Below, in pieces: positions 9,041 to 18,387 of a stretch of 52,882 nucleotides of DNA. Source of the DNA: Negativicutes bacterium (GTDB lineage: Bacteria > Bacillota_C > Negativicutes > Sporomusales_B > JARLHX01); contig JARLHY010000019.1 in NCBI GenBank assembly GCA_031292015.1, positions 1 to 52,882 on the forward strand, read 5' to 3'. A program made the translations under genes and the position numbers. The notes under the pieces were generated by a model that saw only the letters and a list, made by a program, of their open reading frames with translations, had not been told where the DNA came from and did no database searches. Position 1 is the first letter of the stretch. Every line of letters begins with the position of its first letter.

Positions 9041-9139
9041 TTAAGCGACACCGGCCAAGCGAATCAGGTTCTGGTCCGCCTGGGGATCAACTCCGCCCAG
9101 CTCTTCGCTTATTCCGCCAACATGAGCTATCCGTTCCAT
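9041..9139 (-). CDS. Small ORF (32 residues) between ilvC and the Ile T-box
   Basis: An ATG at 9139 is preceded by a perfect AAGGAGGT site at about 6-nt spacing and reads 32 codons to TAA at 9041. The product starts MERIAHVGGISEELGG and is hydrophilic to mixed, with no membrane segment and no run of Ile, Leu or Val codons that would mark an attenuator leader peptide. It lies 31 bp after the ilvC stop and would be co-transcribed with ilvNC. No family is recognised. It could be a genuine microprotein or a decayed remnant that has kept its ribosome site. Confidence 0.5.
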   Translation of the reverse strand: MERIAHVGGISEELGGVDPQADQNLIRLAGVA

Positions 9140-9170
9140 GCCGATACCTCCTTTTCAAGTTTCGCTCGTA

Positions 9171-10166
9171 TTATTTGCTCTTGAGCCAGGGCATCATGGC
9201 CCGCAGTTTTTTGCCGACTGTTTCGATGGGATGTTCCGCTTCCTTTCGGCGCAGAGCGCTGAACACCGGCCGGTTGACCTGGTTTTCCAGCATCCACTTT
9301 TTAGCGAATTCGCCGCTTTGGATCTCGGCCAGGATTTTTTTCATTTCGGCACGGGTCTCAGCGGTGATGATCCGGGGGCCGGTCATGTAGTCGCCGAATT
9401 CGGCGGTGTCGCTGATGGAGTAGCGCATCATCGCCATTCCGCCCTCGTACATCAGGTCAACAATGAGTTTCATCTCATGCATGCATTCGAAGTAAGCCGA
9501 TTCGGGCTGGTAGCCGGCCTCTACCAGGGTTTCAAAGCCGGCCTTGATCAGTTCGGTCACCCCGCCGCAAAGTACCGCCTGTTCGCCAAAAAGGTCGGTC
9601 TCGGTTTCTTCCTTGAAGGTGGTGGTCAGCACGCCGGCGCGGGTGCCGCCGATGCCGCGGGCGTACGCCAGCCCGATCTCCTGGGCGTTGCCGGTAAAGT
9701 TCTGATGAACCGCCAGCAGACAGGGCACGCCTTTTCCTTCGGTATATACCCGCCGTACCAAATGGCCAGGACCTTTGGGCGCCACCATGAAAACGTCGAT
9801 ATTTTCCGGCGGAACGACTTGATTGAAATGAATGTTGAAGCCGTGAGCAAAAGCCAGTGCCGCGCCTGATTTGAGATTCGGGGCGACATGATCCCGGTAT
9901 ACCTGGCCTTGCTTTTCGTCAGGGATAAGGATCATCACAATATCAGCGCCGGCTGTCGCGTCGGCCACCGTGGCGACCTTTAGGCCGTCAGCCTCGACCT
10001 TGGACCAGGATTTACTGCCTTTATAAAGACCGACGGTAACGTCGACCCCGCTGTCCTTCAGATTGAGGGCGTGGGCGTGGCCCTGGCTGCCGTAGCCGAT
10101 AATCGCTACTTTTTTGTCTCTGATGATATCCCAGTTGGCGTCAAGATCATAATACAATTTGCTCAT
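9171..10166 (-). CDS. ilvC: Ketol-acid reductoisomerase
   Basis: Class I (short) enzyme that converts 2-acetolactate and 2-aceto-2-hydroxybutyrate to dihydroxy acids using NAD(P)H and Mg. It is 331 residues, normal for the class. The Rossmann motif [13 protein letters not shown] is near residue 25. The C-terminal knotted domain carries the metal ligands in the [12 protein letters not shown] and [19 protein letters not shown] segments. ATG 10166 was chosen for its GAGAGGGG site and the canonical [13 protein letters not shown]-terminus; an upstream in-frame extension is only the overlapping ilvN frame. It overlaps the ilvN 3' end by 20 bp, showing coupling. Confidence 0.96.
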   Translation of the reverse strand: MSKLYYDLDANWDIIRDKKVAIIGYGSQGHAHALNLKDSGVDVTVGLYKGSKSWSKVEADGLKVATVADATAGADIVMILIPDEKQGQVYRDHVAPNLKSGAALAFAHGFNIHFNQVVPPENIDVFMVAPKGPGHLVRRVYTEGKGVPCLLAVHQNFTGNAQEIGLAYARGIGGTRAGVLTTTFKEETETDLFGEQAVLCGGVTELIKAGFETLVEAGYQPESAYFECMHEMKLIVDLMYEGGMAMMRYSISDTAEFGDYMTGPRIITAETRAEMKKILAEIQSGEFAKKWMLENQVNRPVFSALRRKEAEHPIETVGKKLRAMMPWLKSK

Positions 10167-10671
10167 ACATATGTCCCCTCTCGTAATGGTGGATAGTAGC
10201 TTCGCCTCTGGCCAGTCCGACCAGTCCGGTACGAACCATTTCCAGCATGCCGTAAGGCGCCAGAACCTCAGCGAAAGCGTTGATTTTCTCCTCATCACCG
10301 GTAACTTCCATGGTCACGGTGTGCTCGGAAACATCAACGACGTTGGCCCGAAAGACTTCCGCCAGTTTCAGCACCTCGCCCCGCTTTTCCCGGGCACCGA
10401 TTTTGAATATCGCCATGCCCCGCCGCACCGCGTTATCCGGCGGCAGCGGCTGAATAGCCACAACTTCCACCAGTTTGTCGAGCTGCTTGATCACCTGGTC
10501 GAGAATGCCGTTGTCGCCGCAGACCACGACGGTAATCCGCGAGTAATCGGGATTCTGGGTCGTACCGACCGCCAGACTGTGAATATTGAACCCTCTCCGG
10601 GAAAACATCCCGGCAACTCGCACCAAAACTCCGGGCTGGTTATAAACCAGAATCGACAACACGTGTTTCAC
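10147..10671 (-). CDS. ilvN: Acetolactate synthase small (regulatory) subunit
   Basis: The ACT-domain subunit that activates IlvB and confers valine feedback inhibition. It is 174 residues with the N-terminal ACT motif [20 protein letters not shown] followed by the [18 protein letters not shown] segment, and a C-terminal ALS_ss domain containing [12 protein letters not shown] and [10 protein letters not shown]. The GTG at 10671 has GAGGGGG seven bases upstream and begins at the conserved [10 protein letters not shown]; a longer frame upstream has no such site. It is the first gene behind the second ppGpp-type riboswitch and overlaps ilvC. Confidence 0.95.
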   Translation of the reverse strand: MKHVLSILVYNQPGVLVRVAGMFSRRGFNIHSLAVGTTQNPDYSRITVVVCGDNGILDQVIKQLDKLVEVVAIQPLPPDNAVRRGMAIFKIGAREKRGEVLKLAEVFRANVVDVSEHTVTMEVTGDEEKINAFAEVLAPYGMLEMVRTGLVGLARGEATIHHYERGHMYEQIVL

Positions 10672-10734
10672 AGTGATCCCCCTCTCGCTCAAAATTTTGG
10701 ATACATAATACAAAATACAAAAACCGCGCATATA

Positions 10735-10880
10735 AAAAGACTCTGCGAAAATCTCCTACGCTTCCGTAAGAAACTTTCCGCAGAGTCTTTTATACCCACG
10801 GTGTAATGCGGTCTACCGCATCTGCATCGCTTGGACCAGCCCCGTTGTAACGGCGGAACCCTAGATGCACTTTCTTACAT
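10735..10880 (-). ncRNA. ykkC-class riboswitch (ppGpp type) before ilvN-ilvC
   Basis: On the minus strand the leader contains the ykkC signature blocks CTAGGGTTCCG, GGTCCAAGCGATG, TTACACCGTGGG and TATAAAAGAC. Its 3' part is a terminator hairpin (10735-10791, AAAAGACTCTGCG with CGCAGAGTCTTTT) whose 5' arm overlaps the aptamer 3' end. That layout fits a ligand-on transcription switch. ykkC subtype 2a binds ppGpp and sits before amino-acid genes; subtype 1 binds guanidine, 2b PRPP. The ilv context and the matching copy before leuA favour ppGpp. The ligand is inferred, the class is not. Confidence 0.85.
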
Positions 10881-10881
10881 C

Positions 10882-10899
10882 ACAACATTGTAATGTTGT
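10882..10899. repeat. Palindrome at the predicted ilvN start site
   Basis: ACAACATT-GT-AATGTTGT is a perfect 8-bp inverted repeat. It falls at the expected transcription start of the ilvN promoter (-10 at 10904-10909) and just before the riboswitch, the position of a repressor operator. No binding protein can be named. Confidence 0.45.
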
Positions 10900-10903
10900 A
10901 TAC

Positions 10904-10932
10904 ATTATCCACGGACTTTTGCCGTTTGTCAA
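10904..10932 (-). promoter_or_regulatory. Strong sigma-A promoter for the ilvN-ilvC leader
   Basis: Minus strand TTGACA, 17 bp, GATAAT: a perfect -35 and a 5/6 -10 at ideal spacing. The -35 lies in the loop of a 10-bp inverted repeat (GACTTTTGCC at 10914-10923, GGCAAAAGTC at 10935-10944), which may terminate the upstream leu-ilvB transcript. It gives ilvNC independent transcription. Confidence 0.7.
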
Positions 10933-10973
10933 GAGGCAAAAGTCGCTTTCGCCAGAAATATTTTTTATGAATG

Positions 10974-12635
10974 CTAGATGTCGATATAGGCGTTGATAGC
11001 CCCGCCAGGCGGCGTCATGGGCGAGACCATATCCTCCGCCGCGACGTTGGCGACAATGACCTCGGGCTGGGGCGAAGCCAGCGCGGTGGCGAAAGCCTGA
11101 GCAAACTCCTGCCAGCTGCCGGCGGCGGTGGCGTGCACGCCGAAGGCGGCAGCAAAGAGGGTAAAATCGGTCTGCTGCGGCAGTTCACAGGCAGTATAGC
11201 GGTTAGCGAAAAATACCTTCTGGAGCTGGCGGATCATGCCAAGGCCCTGGTTGTTGATGATGACCAGGATGACCGGCAGTTGGTGGCTGGCGATGGTAAA
11301 AAGCTCCGCCCCGGTCATCTTGAAGCCGCCGTCGCCGGCAATGGCGATCACCCGTTTTTGCGGCTCGGCCAGCTGCGCCCCCAGCGCCGCCGGCAAACCG
11401 AAGCCCATAGCGCCAAGTCCGCCGGAGGTAATCCAGGTTCGCGGTTTTTCGATCTTGAGGTGCTGAGCGGCCCACATCTGGTGCTGCCCGACATCGGTGA
11501 CGAAAATACAGGGCATCCCGGCGGTCTGTTCGGCGATCTGACTGAAAATCCAGGGGGCGGTCAGGCGATCGGTGGCGTACTCGACGTCATGCTCAAGCTG
11601 CCACTGTCTGACTTTTGCGCCCCAGGCCGCGTCCCCGCCTGGGGTCAGACGCTCCAGCAGAAAGCCTAAAATGGTCTTCATATCCCCGGTGAGGCCGATA
11701 TGGGCGGCGACATTTTTATCGATTTCGGCGGGATCGACATCGATGTGAATGACGGTCTTGCCTGCGGCGTAACCGGCCCGGTCGCCGGTAACCCTGTCAC
11801 TGAACCGGCTGCCGACGGCGATGATGACGTCAGCTTCGTAGACGGCGTTGTTCGCCGGTTTCAAGCCGTGCAGTCCGGTCAGGCCCAGGAACTGGGGGTG
11901 TGACGCCGGGAACGACCCCAGCCCCATCAGCGTGCTGACTACCGGGATGTTCAGCTTCTCGGCCAGTTGCCGTACCTGATTCTGCGCTTCGGCGGATATC
12001 GCTCCGCCACCGGTGATGATGACCGGCCGTTTGGCGGCGCTGATGGCGCCGGCGGCGGCTTCGATCCGGCTGAGCACTTGCCCCGGGATCGCCCAGGGAA
12101 CCTTTTCCGGCGGCGGGGCCGGCTCGAAGAATACGTCGCTGGTCTGGACATCCCGCGGCACGTCGATAAGTACCGGTCCCGGCCGGCCGCTGCGGGCGAT
12201 ACGGAAGGCGTAGCGAATGGTGTCCGCCAGTTTGGCCGGATCCTTGACCAGAAAATTATGTTTGGTGACAGCCATGGTTATGCCGGTTATGTCGATTTCC
12301 TGAAAGGCATCGCGGCCGATCAGCGTGGTCGGGACCTGACCGGTAATGGCCACCATCGGGATGGAGTCCATAAAGGCCGCTGCCAGGCCGGTAACCAGAT
12401 TGGTGGCTCCGGGGCCGGAAGTGGCGATGCAAACCCCCACCCGGCCGCTGGCCCTGGCGTATCCGTCGGCGGCGTGGGCGGCTCCCTGTTCATGCACGGT
12501 TAGGATATGGCGCACCGGCGAATCACATAAAGCGTCGTACAACGGCAAAATGGTTCCGCCCGGATAGCCGAAAACAGTGTCGACGCCCTGCTCCCTGAGA
12601 CACTCGACGATAGCCCTGGCGCCAGACATTTTCAT
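10974..12635 (-). CDS. ilvB: Acetolactate synthase large subunit, first copy
   Basis: ThDP/FAD enzyme of 553 residues for branched-chain amino-acid synthesis. Features: FGYPGGTILPLYDAL, the catalytic Glu in HEQGAAHAADGYARASG, RDAFQEIDI, and the C-terminal GLGAMGFGLPAALGAQ and GDGGFKMTG metal motif. ATG 12635 follows GGAGG. It is the last gene of the leuA-leuC-leuD-leuB-ilvB run, 41 bp beyond leuB, and is thus under the tandem riboswitch and Leu T-box of leuA. Its regulatory subunit IlvN is encoded next but in a separately controlled segment. A second ilvB under an Ile T-box is present at 7013-8677. Confidence 0.93.
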   Translation of the reverse strand: MKMSGARAIVECLREQGVDTVFGYPGGTILPLYDALCDSPVRHILTVHEQGAAHAADGYARASGRVGVCIATSGPGATNLVTGLAAAFMDSIPMVAITGQVPTTLIGRDAFQEIDITGITMAVTKHNFLVKDPAKLADTIRYAFRIARSGRPGPVLIDVPRDVQTSDVFFEPAPPPEKVPWAIPGQVLSRIEAAAGAISAAKRPVIITGGGAISAEAQNQVRQLAEKLNIPVVSTLMGLGSFPASHPQFLGLTGLHGLKPANNAVYEADVIIAVGSRFSDRVTGDRAGYAAGKTVIHIDVDPAEIDKNVAAHIGLTGDMKTILGFLLERLTPGGDAAWGAKVRQWQLEHDVEYATDRLTAPWIFSQIAEQTAGMPCIFVTDVGQHQMWAAQHLKIEKPRTWITSGGLGAMGFGLPAALGAQLAEPQKRVIAIAGDGGFKMTGAELFTIASHQLPVILVIINNQGLGMIRQLQKVFFANRYTACELPQQTDFTLFAAAFGVHATAAGSWQEFAQAFATALASPQPEVIVANVAAEDMVSPMTPPGGAINAYIDI

Positions 12636-12676
12636 GCCGCCCCACCTCCTTTACTATGCGGTTGATTTCGGTTGGA

Positions 12677-13747
12677 TCAGATCCGGTCGGCTATGAGCCG
12701 GGCCATCGCGGCGGTACCCACCTTGGTCAGACCGGGCCGGTACAGGTCAGCGGTCCGGTAACCTTCCGCAAGCACGGCGTCCACCGCCTGTTCAATCTTT
12801 TCCGCCGCTCCGGTCTCGCCCAGGGAAAATCTGAGCAGCATCGCCGCCGAAAGAATAGTGCCGATAGGATTGGCCATATCCTGGCCGGCGATATCCGGCG
12901 CCGAGCCGTGGATGGGTTCATAGATGCCCGGGCCGTCGCCGATGCTGGCTGACGGCAGCAGGCCGATGGACCCGGCCACGACGGCGGCTTCGTCGCTGAG
13001 GATGTCGCCAAAGAGGTTACTTGTGACGATGACGTCGAAAGTCTTCGGGGCCAACACCAGTTGCATGGCGCAGTTGTCGACATAAAGATGGCTGAGCTGG
13101 ACATCCGGAAAATCGCGGACGGTTTCTTCGGCCACCCGGCGCCAAAAACGCGAGGAGGCCATCACATTGGCTTTATCCACCGACGTCACCCGGCCGCGGC
13201 GCCGGGTTGCCGCCTGGCAGGCCGTTTTGACGATCCTTGCTATTTCCGGCCGGCTGTAGACCTCGGTGTCCCAGGCCCGCTCCACGCCGTCAGCCAGCTC
13301 CGACTCGCACTTGGGGCCGAAATAGATTCCGCCGGTAAGCTCCCGGACAATCAGGATATCGGCGCCGGCAACAAGCTCCGGTTTCAGGGGTGAATAGGCC
13401 GCCAGGCTCTCCGGCACCCGGACCGGTCTGAGGTTGGCATATAGGCCCAGCGCCTTGCGCAGGCCGAGGATGGCTTTCTCCGGGCGGATATCGGGTGATA
13501 CGTTATCCCACTTTGGACCGCCTACCGCCCCAAGCAGGACGGCGTCAGCGGCTTTGGCGGCGGCAAGGGTAACCTCCGGCAGCGGCTGGCCGCAATCGTC
13601 GATGGCCGCACCGCCGGCGAGGCATTCGGTATATTCCATGTTGAGGCCGGTCCGGCGGACGGTGGCTTCCAGCACCAGCCGGGCGGCTGAGGTGATTTCC
13701 GGGCCGATACCGTCGCCGGGGATGATGACAATCTGTCTGGCACTCAC
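12677..13747 (-). CDS. leuB: 3-isopropylmalate dehydrogenase
   Basis: NAD-dependent oxidative decarboxylation of 3-isopropylmalate to 2-oxoisocaproate. It is 356 residues. The N-terminal IVIIPGDGIGPEI, the LLGAVGGPKWD segment, the RELTGGIYFG substrate motif, VDKANVMASSRFWR and the NLFGDILSDEA metal motif are all visible, as is the GSAPDIAGQDMANP C-terminal signature. The start is GTG 13747, overlapping the leuD stop by GTGA, with GGGGGAGAAGG upstream, so it is coupled to leuD. Confidence 0.96.
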   Translation of the reverse strand: MSARQIVIIPGDGIGPEITSAARLVLEATVRRTGLNMEYTECLAGGAAIDDCGQPLPEVTLAAAKAADAVLLGAVGGPKWDNVSPDIRPEKAILGLRKALGLYANLRPVRVPESLAAYSPLKPELVAGADILIVRELTGGIYFGPKCESELADGVERAWDTEVYSRPEIARIVKTACQAATRRRGRVTSVDKANVMASSRFWRRVAEETVRDFPDVQLSHLYVDNCAMQLVLAPKTFDVIVTSNLFGDILSDEAAVVAGSIGLLPSASIGDGPGIYEPIHGSAPDIAGQDMANPIGTILSAAMLLRFSLGETGAAEKIEQAVDAVLAEGYRTADLYRPGLTKVGTAAMARLIADRI

Positions 13748-14231
13748 GCCTTCTCCCCCTTGACGTAGTTGATTAGTCCGCCGGCTGAGGCGATTTCCTG
13801 GATAAACCCGGGCAGCGGCTGTACGGTGTAGGTTTTGCCCCGGGTGACATTCTCGACGATACCTTTGGCCAGGTCGACTTTGACTGTGTCGCCGCCTTCG
13901 ATCTCGGCCACCGCCGGCCCGAGTTCGATGAGGGGCAGGCCGATATTGATGGCGTTACGGTAGAAGATCCGGGCAAAACTGTCGGCGATAATGCAGGTGA
14001 CGCCGCAGGCCTTGATGGCTACAGGGGCGTGCTCCCTTGATGAGCCGCAGCCGAAGTTGCGGCCTCCGACCATGATATCGCCGGGTTTGACGCCGCCGAC
14101 AAATGTCGTGTCGATGTCTTCCATGCAGTGGGCGGCCAGTTCTTTGGGATCGGCGGTATTCAGGTAGCGGGCCGGAATGATGACGTCGGTGTCGACGTTG
14201 TCGCCGTAGCGCCAGACTTTTCCTTGCAGGT

Positions 14232-14235
<4 letters not shown>
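13744..14235 (-). CDS. leuD: 3-isopropylmalate dehydratase small subunit
   Basis: The swivel-domain subunit of isopropylmalate isomerase, 163 residues, the short bacterial/archaeal type. It shows the [16 protein letters not shown]-terminus, [15 protein letters not shown] and [18 protein letters not shown], which line the substrate site. ATG 14235 has GGAGGTGA upstream and overlaps the true leuC stop as ATGA. Because leuC is frameshifted, one continuous open frame runs from leuC into leuD; that apparent fusion is an artefact of the shift, not a domain fusion. Confidence 0.94.
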
Positions 14236-15492
<1,257 letters not shown>

Positions 15493-15495
15493 AGT

Positions 15496-17043
15496 TTAGA
15501 CCCCTCCTACCACCTGTTCTGATACCGGCCGGCCGCAGGATGCCAGCATTTTGTTGATTGCACTCACATAAGCCCGGGCGCTGGCTTCGATGACGTCGGT
15601 GCTCAAACCGCGTCCGCTGAAAACCCGTCCGTCCTGCTCCACCCAGACCGTGGCCTCGCCCAGGGCGTCCTGGCCGGAGGTAACCGCCTTGATCTGATAG
15701 TCTTTGAGGCAAACTTCGAAGCCCACCGTCTTTTCGATGGCCTTGAAGGCCGCGTCCACCGGCCCGTCGCCGCAGGCCGCCTGCTCGGCGGTGCCGCCGG
15801 CGGATTCGACTTTCACCGAGGCGGTTGCGGTCATCTGGTTGCCGCTCACCACATGATAGCTGATCAGCCGGTAGTGTTCGACCTGGTCGGTGATCTTCTC
15901 GGACAGCAGGGCTTCGATGTCCTTGTCGAAAACCACTTTCTTGCGGTCGGCCAGTTCCTTGAACTTGGCGAACAACCCGCCGATCTTTTCTTTGTCAATG
16001 TCGTAGCCAAGGCTTTTCAGCCGTTCTTCAAACGCGTGGCGGCCGGACAGTTTGCCAAGGATCAGGGCGTTGCGGCTGAGACCGATGATTTCCGGACGCA
16101 TGATCTCATAGGTCAGCGGGTTGTTGAGCACGCCGTGCTGGTGAATCCCCGACTCGTGGGCAAAGGCGTTGTCGCCGACAACGGCCTTGTTGGGCTGCAC
16201 CACGATGCCGGAAAGGACGCTGACCAGGCGGGAGGTGCGATAAATCTGCTGGGTGTCGATGGCGGCGGTAGCCTTGTAATAATCGCTGCGGGTATGCAGG
16301 GCCATGACGATTTCCTCCAGCGAGGCATTGCCGGCCCGTTCGCCCAGTCCGTTGACGGCGCATTCCACCTGGGTGGCGCCGCACTGGACCGCGGCCAGGG
16401 AGTTGGCGACCGCCAGACCGAGGTCGTCATGGCAGTGGACGCTGATGGCTGCCTGGTCGATGTTGGGGACATGGTCCCGGATGTAGCCGATCAGGCTTGC
16501 AAACTCGGCCGGAGTGGTGTAACCCACCGTGTCGGGAACATTGATGGTCGAGGCCCCGGCGGCGATGGCCCGGGTAAAGACCTGACACAGGAAATCCCAG
16601 TCGGAGCGGGAAGCGTCCTCGGCCGAGAACTCAACATCGTCAACGTATTTGCGGGCATAGCGCACAGCTTCTTCGGCGGCTTCCAGCAGCTGGGGCCTGG
16701 TCATTTTGAGTTTGTGCTTCATATGGATGTCGCTGGTGGCGATGAAGGTGTGAATCCGGGCTCGCTCCGCCACTTTCACGGCGTTATAGACGGCATCGAT
16801 ATCAGGTTTGTCGGCTCTGGCCAGACCGGCGATGACCGGTCCTCTGACTTTGGCGGCAATCCCGCTCACGGCGGCGAAATCACCGGGCGAGGCGATGGGA
16901 AAGCCGGCTTCGATGATGTCCACTTTCATTTTGGCCAGGGCCTGGGCGATCTCCAGCTTTTCGGCAGGGTCCAGACAGACCCCGGGGGTCTGTTCGCCGT
17001 CCCGCAAGGTTGTATCGAATATTTTCACGGTCCGCTTTTCCAT
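15496..17043 (-). CDS. leuA: 2-isopropylmalate synthase
   Basis: First committed leucine enzyme; condenses acetyl-CoA with 2-oxoisovalerate. It is 515 residues, the usual length with the allosteric domain. The N-terminal TIM barrel starts [16 protein letters not shown] and has the metal-binding [18 protein letters not shown] and the [14 protein letters not shown] signature. The C-terminal leucine-binding LeuA domain includes [11 protein letters not shown] and QDALGEATV. The ATG at 17043 follows GAAGGAGG. It is the first gene of the leu operon, 3 bp before leuC, and lies behind two RNA switches in series. Homologous citramalate synthase is less likely given the leuCDB context. Confidence 0.95.
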   Translation of the reverse strand: MEKRTVKIFDTTLRDGEQTPGVCLDPAEKLEIAQALAKMKVDIIEAGFPIASPGDFAAVSGIAAKVRGPVIAGLARADKPDIDAVYNAVKVAERARIHTFIATSDIHMKHKLKMTRPQLLEAAEEAVRYARKYVDDVEFSAEDASRSDWDFLCQVFTRAIAAGASTINVPDTVGYTTPAEFASLIGYIRDHVPNIDQAAISVHCHDDLGLAVANSLAAVQCGATQVECAVNGLGERAGNASLEEIVMALHTRSDYYKATAAIDTQQIYRTSRLVSVLSGIVVQPNKAVVGDNAFAHESGIHQHGVLNNPLTYEIMRPEIIGLSRNALILGKLSGRHAFEERLKSLGYDIDKEKIGGLFAKFKELADRKKVVFDKDIEALLSEKITDQVEHYRLISYHVVSGNQMTATASVKVESAGGTAEQAACGDGPVDAAFKAIEKTVGFEVCLKDYQIKAVTSGQDALGEATVWVEQDGRVFSGRGLSTDVIEASARAYVSAINKMLASCGRPVSEQVVGGV

Positions 17044-17125
17044 GTTATGCCCTCCTTCAAATCTTTTTCCGACTGTGATTCACTTCCTGGCAATCGTCCG
17101 GGCGGGCCAGCACCAAAAAACAAAA

Positions 17126-17432
17126 CGCCCCTATTGACGCTAAGCGTCAATAGGGGCGATGGTCGCGGTACCACCCTACATTTTACTCGTTGCGCCGCTC
17201 CCTTGCGGGATATAGCGACCATATCAGCGCTAAAGCGCTGTGGGTCTGCTAACTTGCGGCTTCCGGCTAACGCCCGGCGGCGTTCCTGCCTGAGGCATGC
17301 GCGCGCATGCGTTCAGCAGAAAAGTTCCTGGGTGAGTTTCACAACAGCCTCCGCACCGGTTCACACCATCCACCGGCTCTCTGCAGCAGCCAAGCACCAT
17401 TGCTTTCTCCCAGTCATTACTTTTGATTTGAT
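17126..17432 (-). ncRNA. T-box leader of leuA, leucine (CUC) specifier
   Basis: Minus strand: stem-I elements AGAGAG and GGATGGTGTGAACC, the T-box AGGGTGGTACCGCGACC at about 17161-17177, and a terminator hairpin at 17126-17158 (CGCCCCTATTGACGCT arm). At the base of stem I the specifier position reads CUC (forward 17334-17336), between GAAA and the closing CACCCAG. CUC is a leucine codon and is the specifier of classical ilv-leu leaders. Uncharged tRNA-Leu should allow read-through into leuACDB-ilvB. Confidence 0.92.
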
Positions 17433-17479
17433 TGGTTATTATACACCTTCGCAGATCCGAAATCCCGGCCGACAAATAC

Positions 17480-17626
17480 AAAAGACCCTGCCGGAAATTT
17501 TCCTACCTGAAGCAAGAAACTTTCCGCAGGGTCTTTTATACCCACGGTGTAATGCGGCTAACCGCATTCTGCATCGCTCGGTCCGGACCTGTAAACCAGC
17601 GGAACCCTAGATGCACTTTCTCACGA
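17480..17626 (-). ncRNA. ykkC-class riboswitch (ppGpp type) before the leuA T-box
   Basis: Minus strand blocks CTAGGGTTCCGCTGG, GGTCCGAGCGATGCAG, TTACACCGTGGG and TATAAAAGACC match the ykkC core and closely match the copy before ilvN. The terminator hairpin is at 17480-17537 (AAAAGACCCTG with CAGGGTCTTTT). The riboswitch is upstream of and in series with a Leu T-box, each with its own terminator. Transcription into leuA should thus need both signals. The ppGpp subtype is inferred from gene context. Confidence 0.85.
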
Positions 17627-17644
17627 ATAGTGTAATTGTTATTC

Positions 17645-17674
17645 AATATACCAGGACATCTGTACTCTTGTCAA
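17645..17674 (-). promoter_or_regulatory. Sigma-A promoter of the leu operon
   Basis: Minus strand TTGACA, 18 bp, TATATT, about 20-25 bp before the riboswitch begins. Perfect -35, 5/6 -10. Confidence 0.6.
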
Positions 17675-17735
17675 GGGTCACAGAAGAAATTTATTTTTGA
17701 AAACCGGTATGTATGTATAACTAAGGTTACGGGTT

Positions 17736-17924
17736 AAGCCTTCTTTTATCTTCCTGAATTCTTCGCTAAGCAGCGGCAGTACCTCGGCCAGATCGACGAT
17801 AATGCCGCAGTCGGCCATCCTGAAGATGGGCGCGTCCGGGTGAAGACGATGTCCGAGGACGACATCCCCGCCAGATGCTGAATGGCGCCCGAGAGGCCGC
17901 AGGCGAAATAAATCCGCGCTCTCG
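17736..17924 (-). pseudogene. Remnant of the 3' end of an etfA-type gene
   Basis: On the minus strand this reads [20 protein letters not shown], then after a shift PDAPIFRMADCGI and EEFRKIKEG. That is the C-terminus of electron-transfer flavoprotein alpha (FAD-binding domain). Against the intact copy at 52722-52882, an 18-nt piece is replaced by 5 nt (net loss of 13), which breaks the frame, and many silent and coding differences are present. Everything upstream of roughly the last 60 codons is missing, and the fragment begins within 10 bp of the MaoC gene stop. It is an old relic of a paralogue, perhaps once paired with the neighbouring acyl-CoA dehydrogenase. Confidence 0.85.
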
Positions 17925-17929
17925 CTTTT

Positions 17930-18346
17930 TTATTGAGCAACCTTTACTACCGCCTCGCCGTCGATCACAATTTTTCCGTGTTGATTCATACAGGAAGTAC
18001 GCAGCTTGAGCATCTTTTTCTCAGGTATCTTTTCCACAACCTCCATCGTGGCAGTAATCGTGTCCCCAATTCTGACAGGCGCCAGGAATTTAGTAAATTG
18101 CGAAATATAGACGGCACCAAGCCCGACAAAGGAAACCCCGGCGGCTGAAATAAAGCTGCCTACAAGCGCCCCATGGGCAATCCGTCCTTTGAATATTGTC
18201 TTTTCAGCATAATCAGCATTGATGTGAAGGGGATTAAAGTCTCCGCTTGTTCCGGCAAAGTTAACAATATCTGCTTCGGTGACCGTCTTGGCGAAATCGC
18301 CCTTATCGCCTATACGGAATTGATCGAAACTCTTTTCTTCGTACAA
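17930..18346 (-). CDS. MaoC-like (R)-specific enoyl-CoA hydratase
   Basis: A 138-residue hot-dog-fold hydratase that adds water to enoyl-CoA, giving (R)-3-hydroxyacyl-CoA. The catalytic pair is visible as D36 and H41 in FAGTSGDFNPLHINADYA, followed by GRIAHGAL. The length fits single-domain PhaJ types. The start is TTG 18346 with AGGAGG seven bases upstream. It is the last intact gene of the dehydrogenase operon, 41 bp after the acyl-CoA dehydrogenase. With the SDR it could form the R-route from enoyl-CoA to 3-ketoacyl-CoA. A phosphate-acyl-CoA or phenylacetate-type MaoC role cannot be excluded. Confidence 0.88.
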   Translation of the reverse strand: MYEEKSFDQFRIGDKGDFAKTVTEADIVNFAGTSGDFNPLHINADYAEKTIFKGRIAHGALVGSFISAAGVSFVGLGAVYISQFTKFLAPVRIGDTITATMEVVEKIPEKKMLKLRTSCMNQHGKIVIDGEAVVKVAQ

Positions 18347-18387
18347 TATGGATCCTCCTAACCGATATTTAAAGGAACGGACAACTG

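Noticed and set aside
10785..10880. Guanidine-I (ykkC subtype 1) riboswitch
   Set aside because: Both copies precede branched-chain biosynthesis genes rather than guanidine exporters or carboxylases, and one is in series with a T-box, a context known for the ppGpp subtype. The distinction needs a subtype model.
15853..17610. Very long frame on the plus strand opposite leuA, and similar ones opposite ilvB2, DUF445 and the chemoreceptor
   Set aside because: They are antisense shadows of GC-rich genes: no ribosome sites, low-complexity composition, no recognisable domains.
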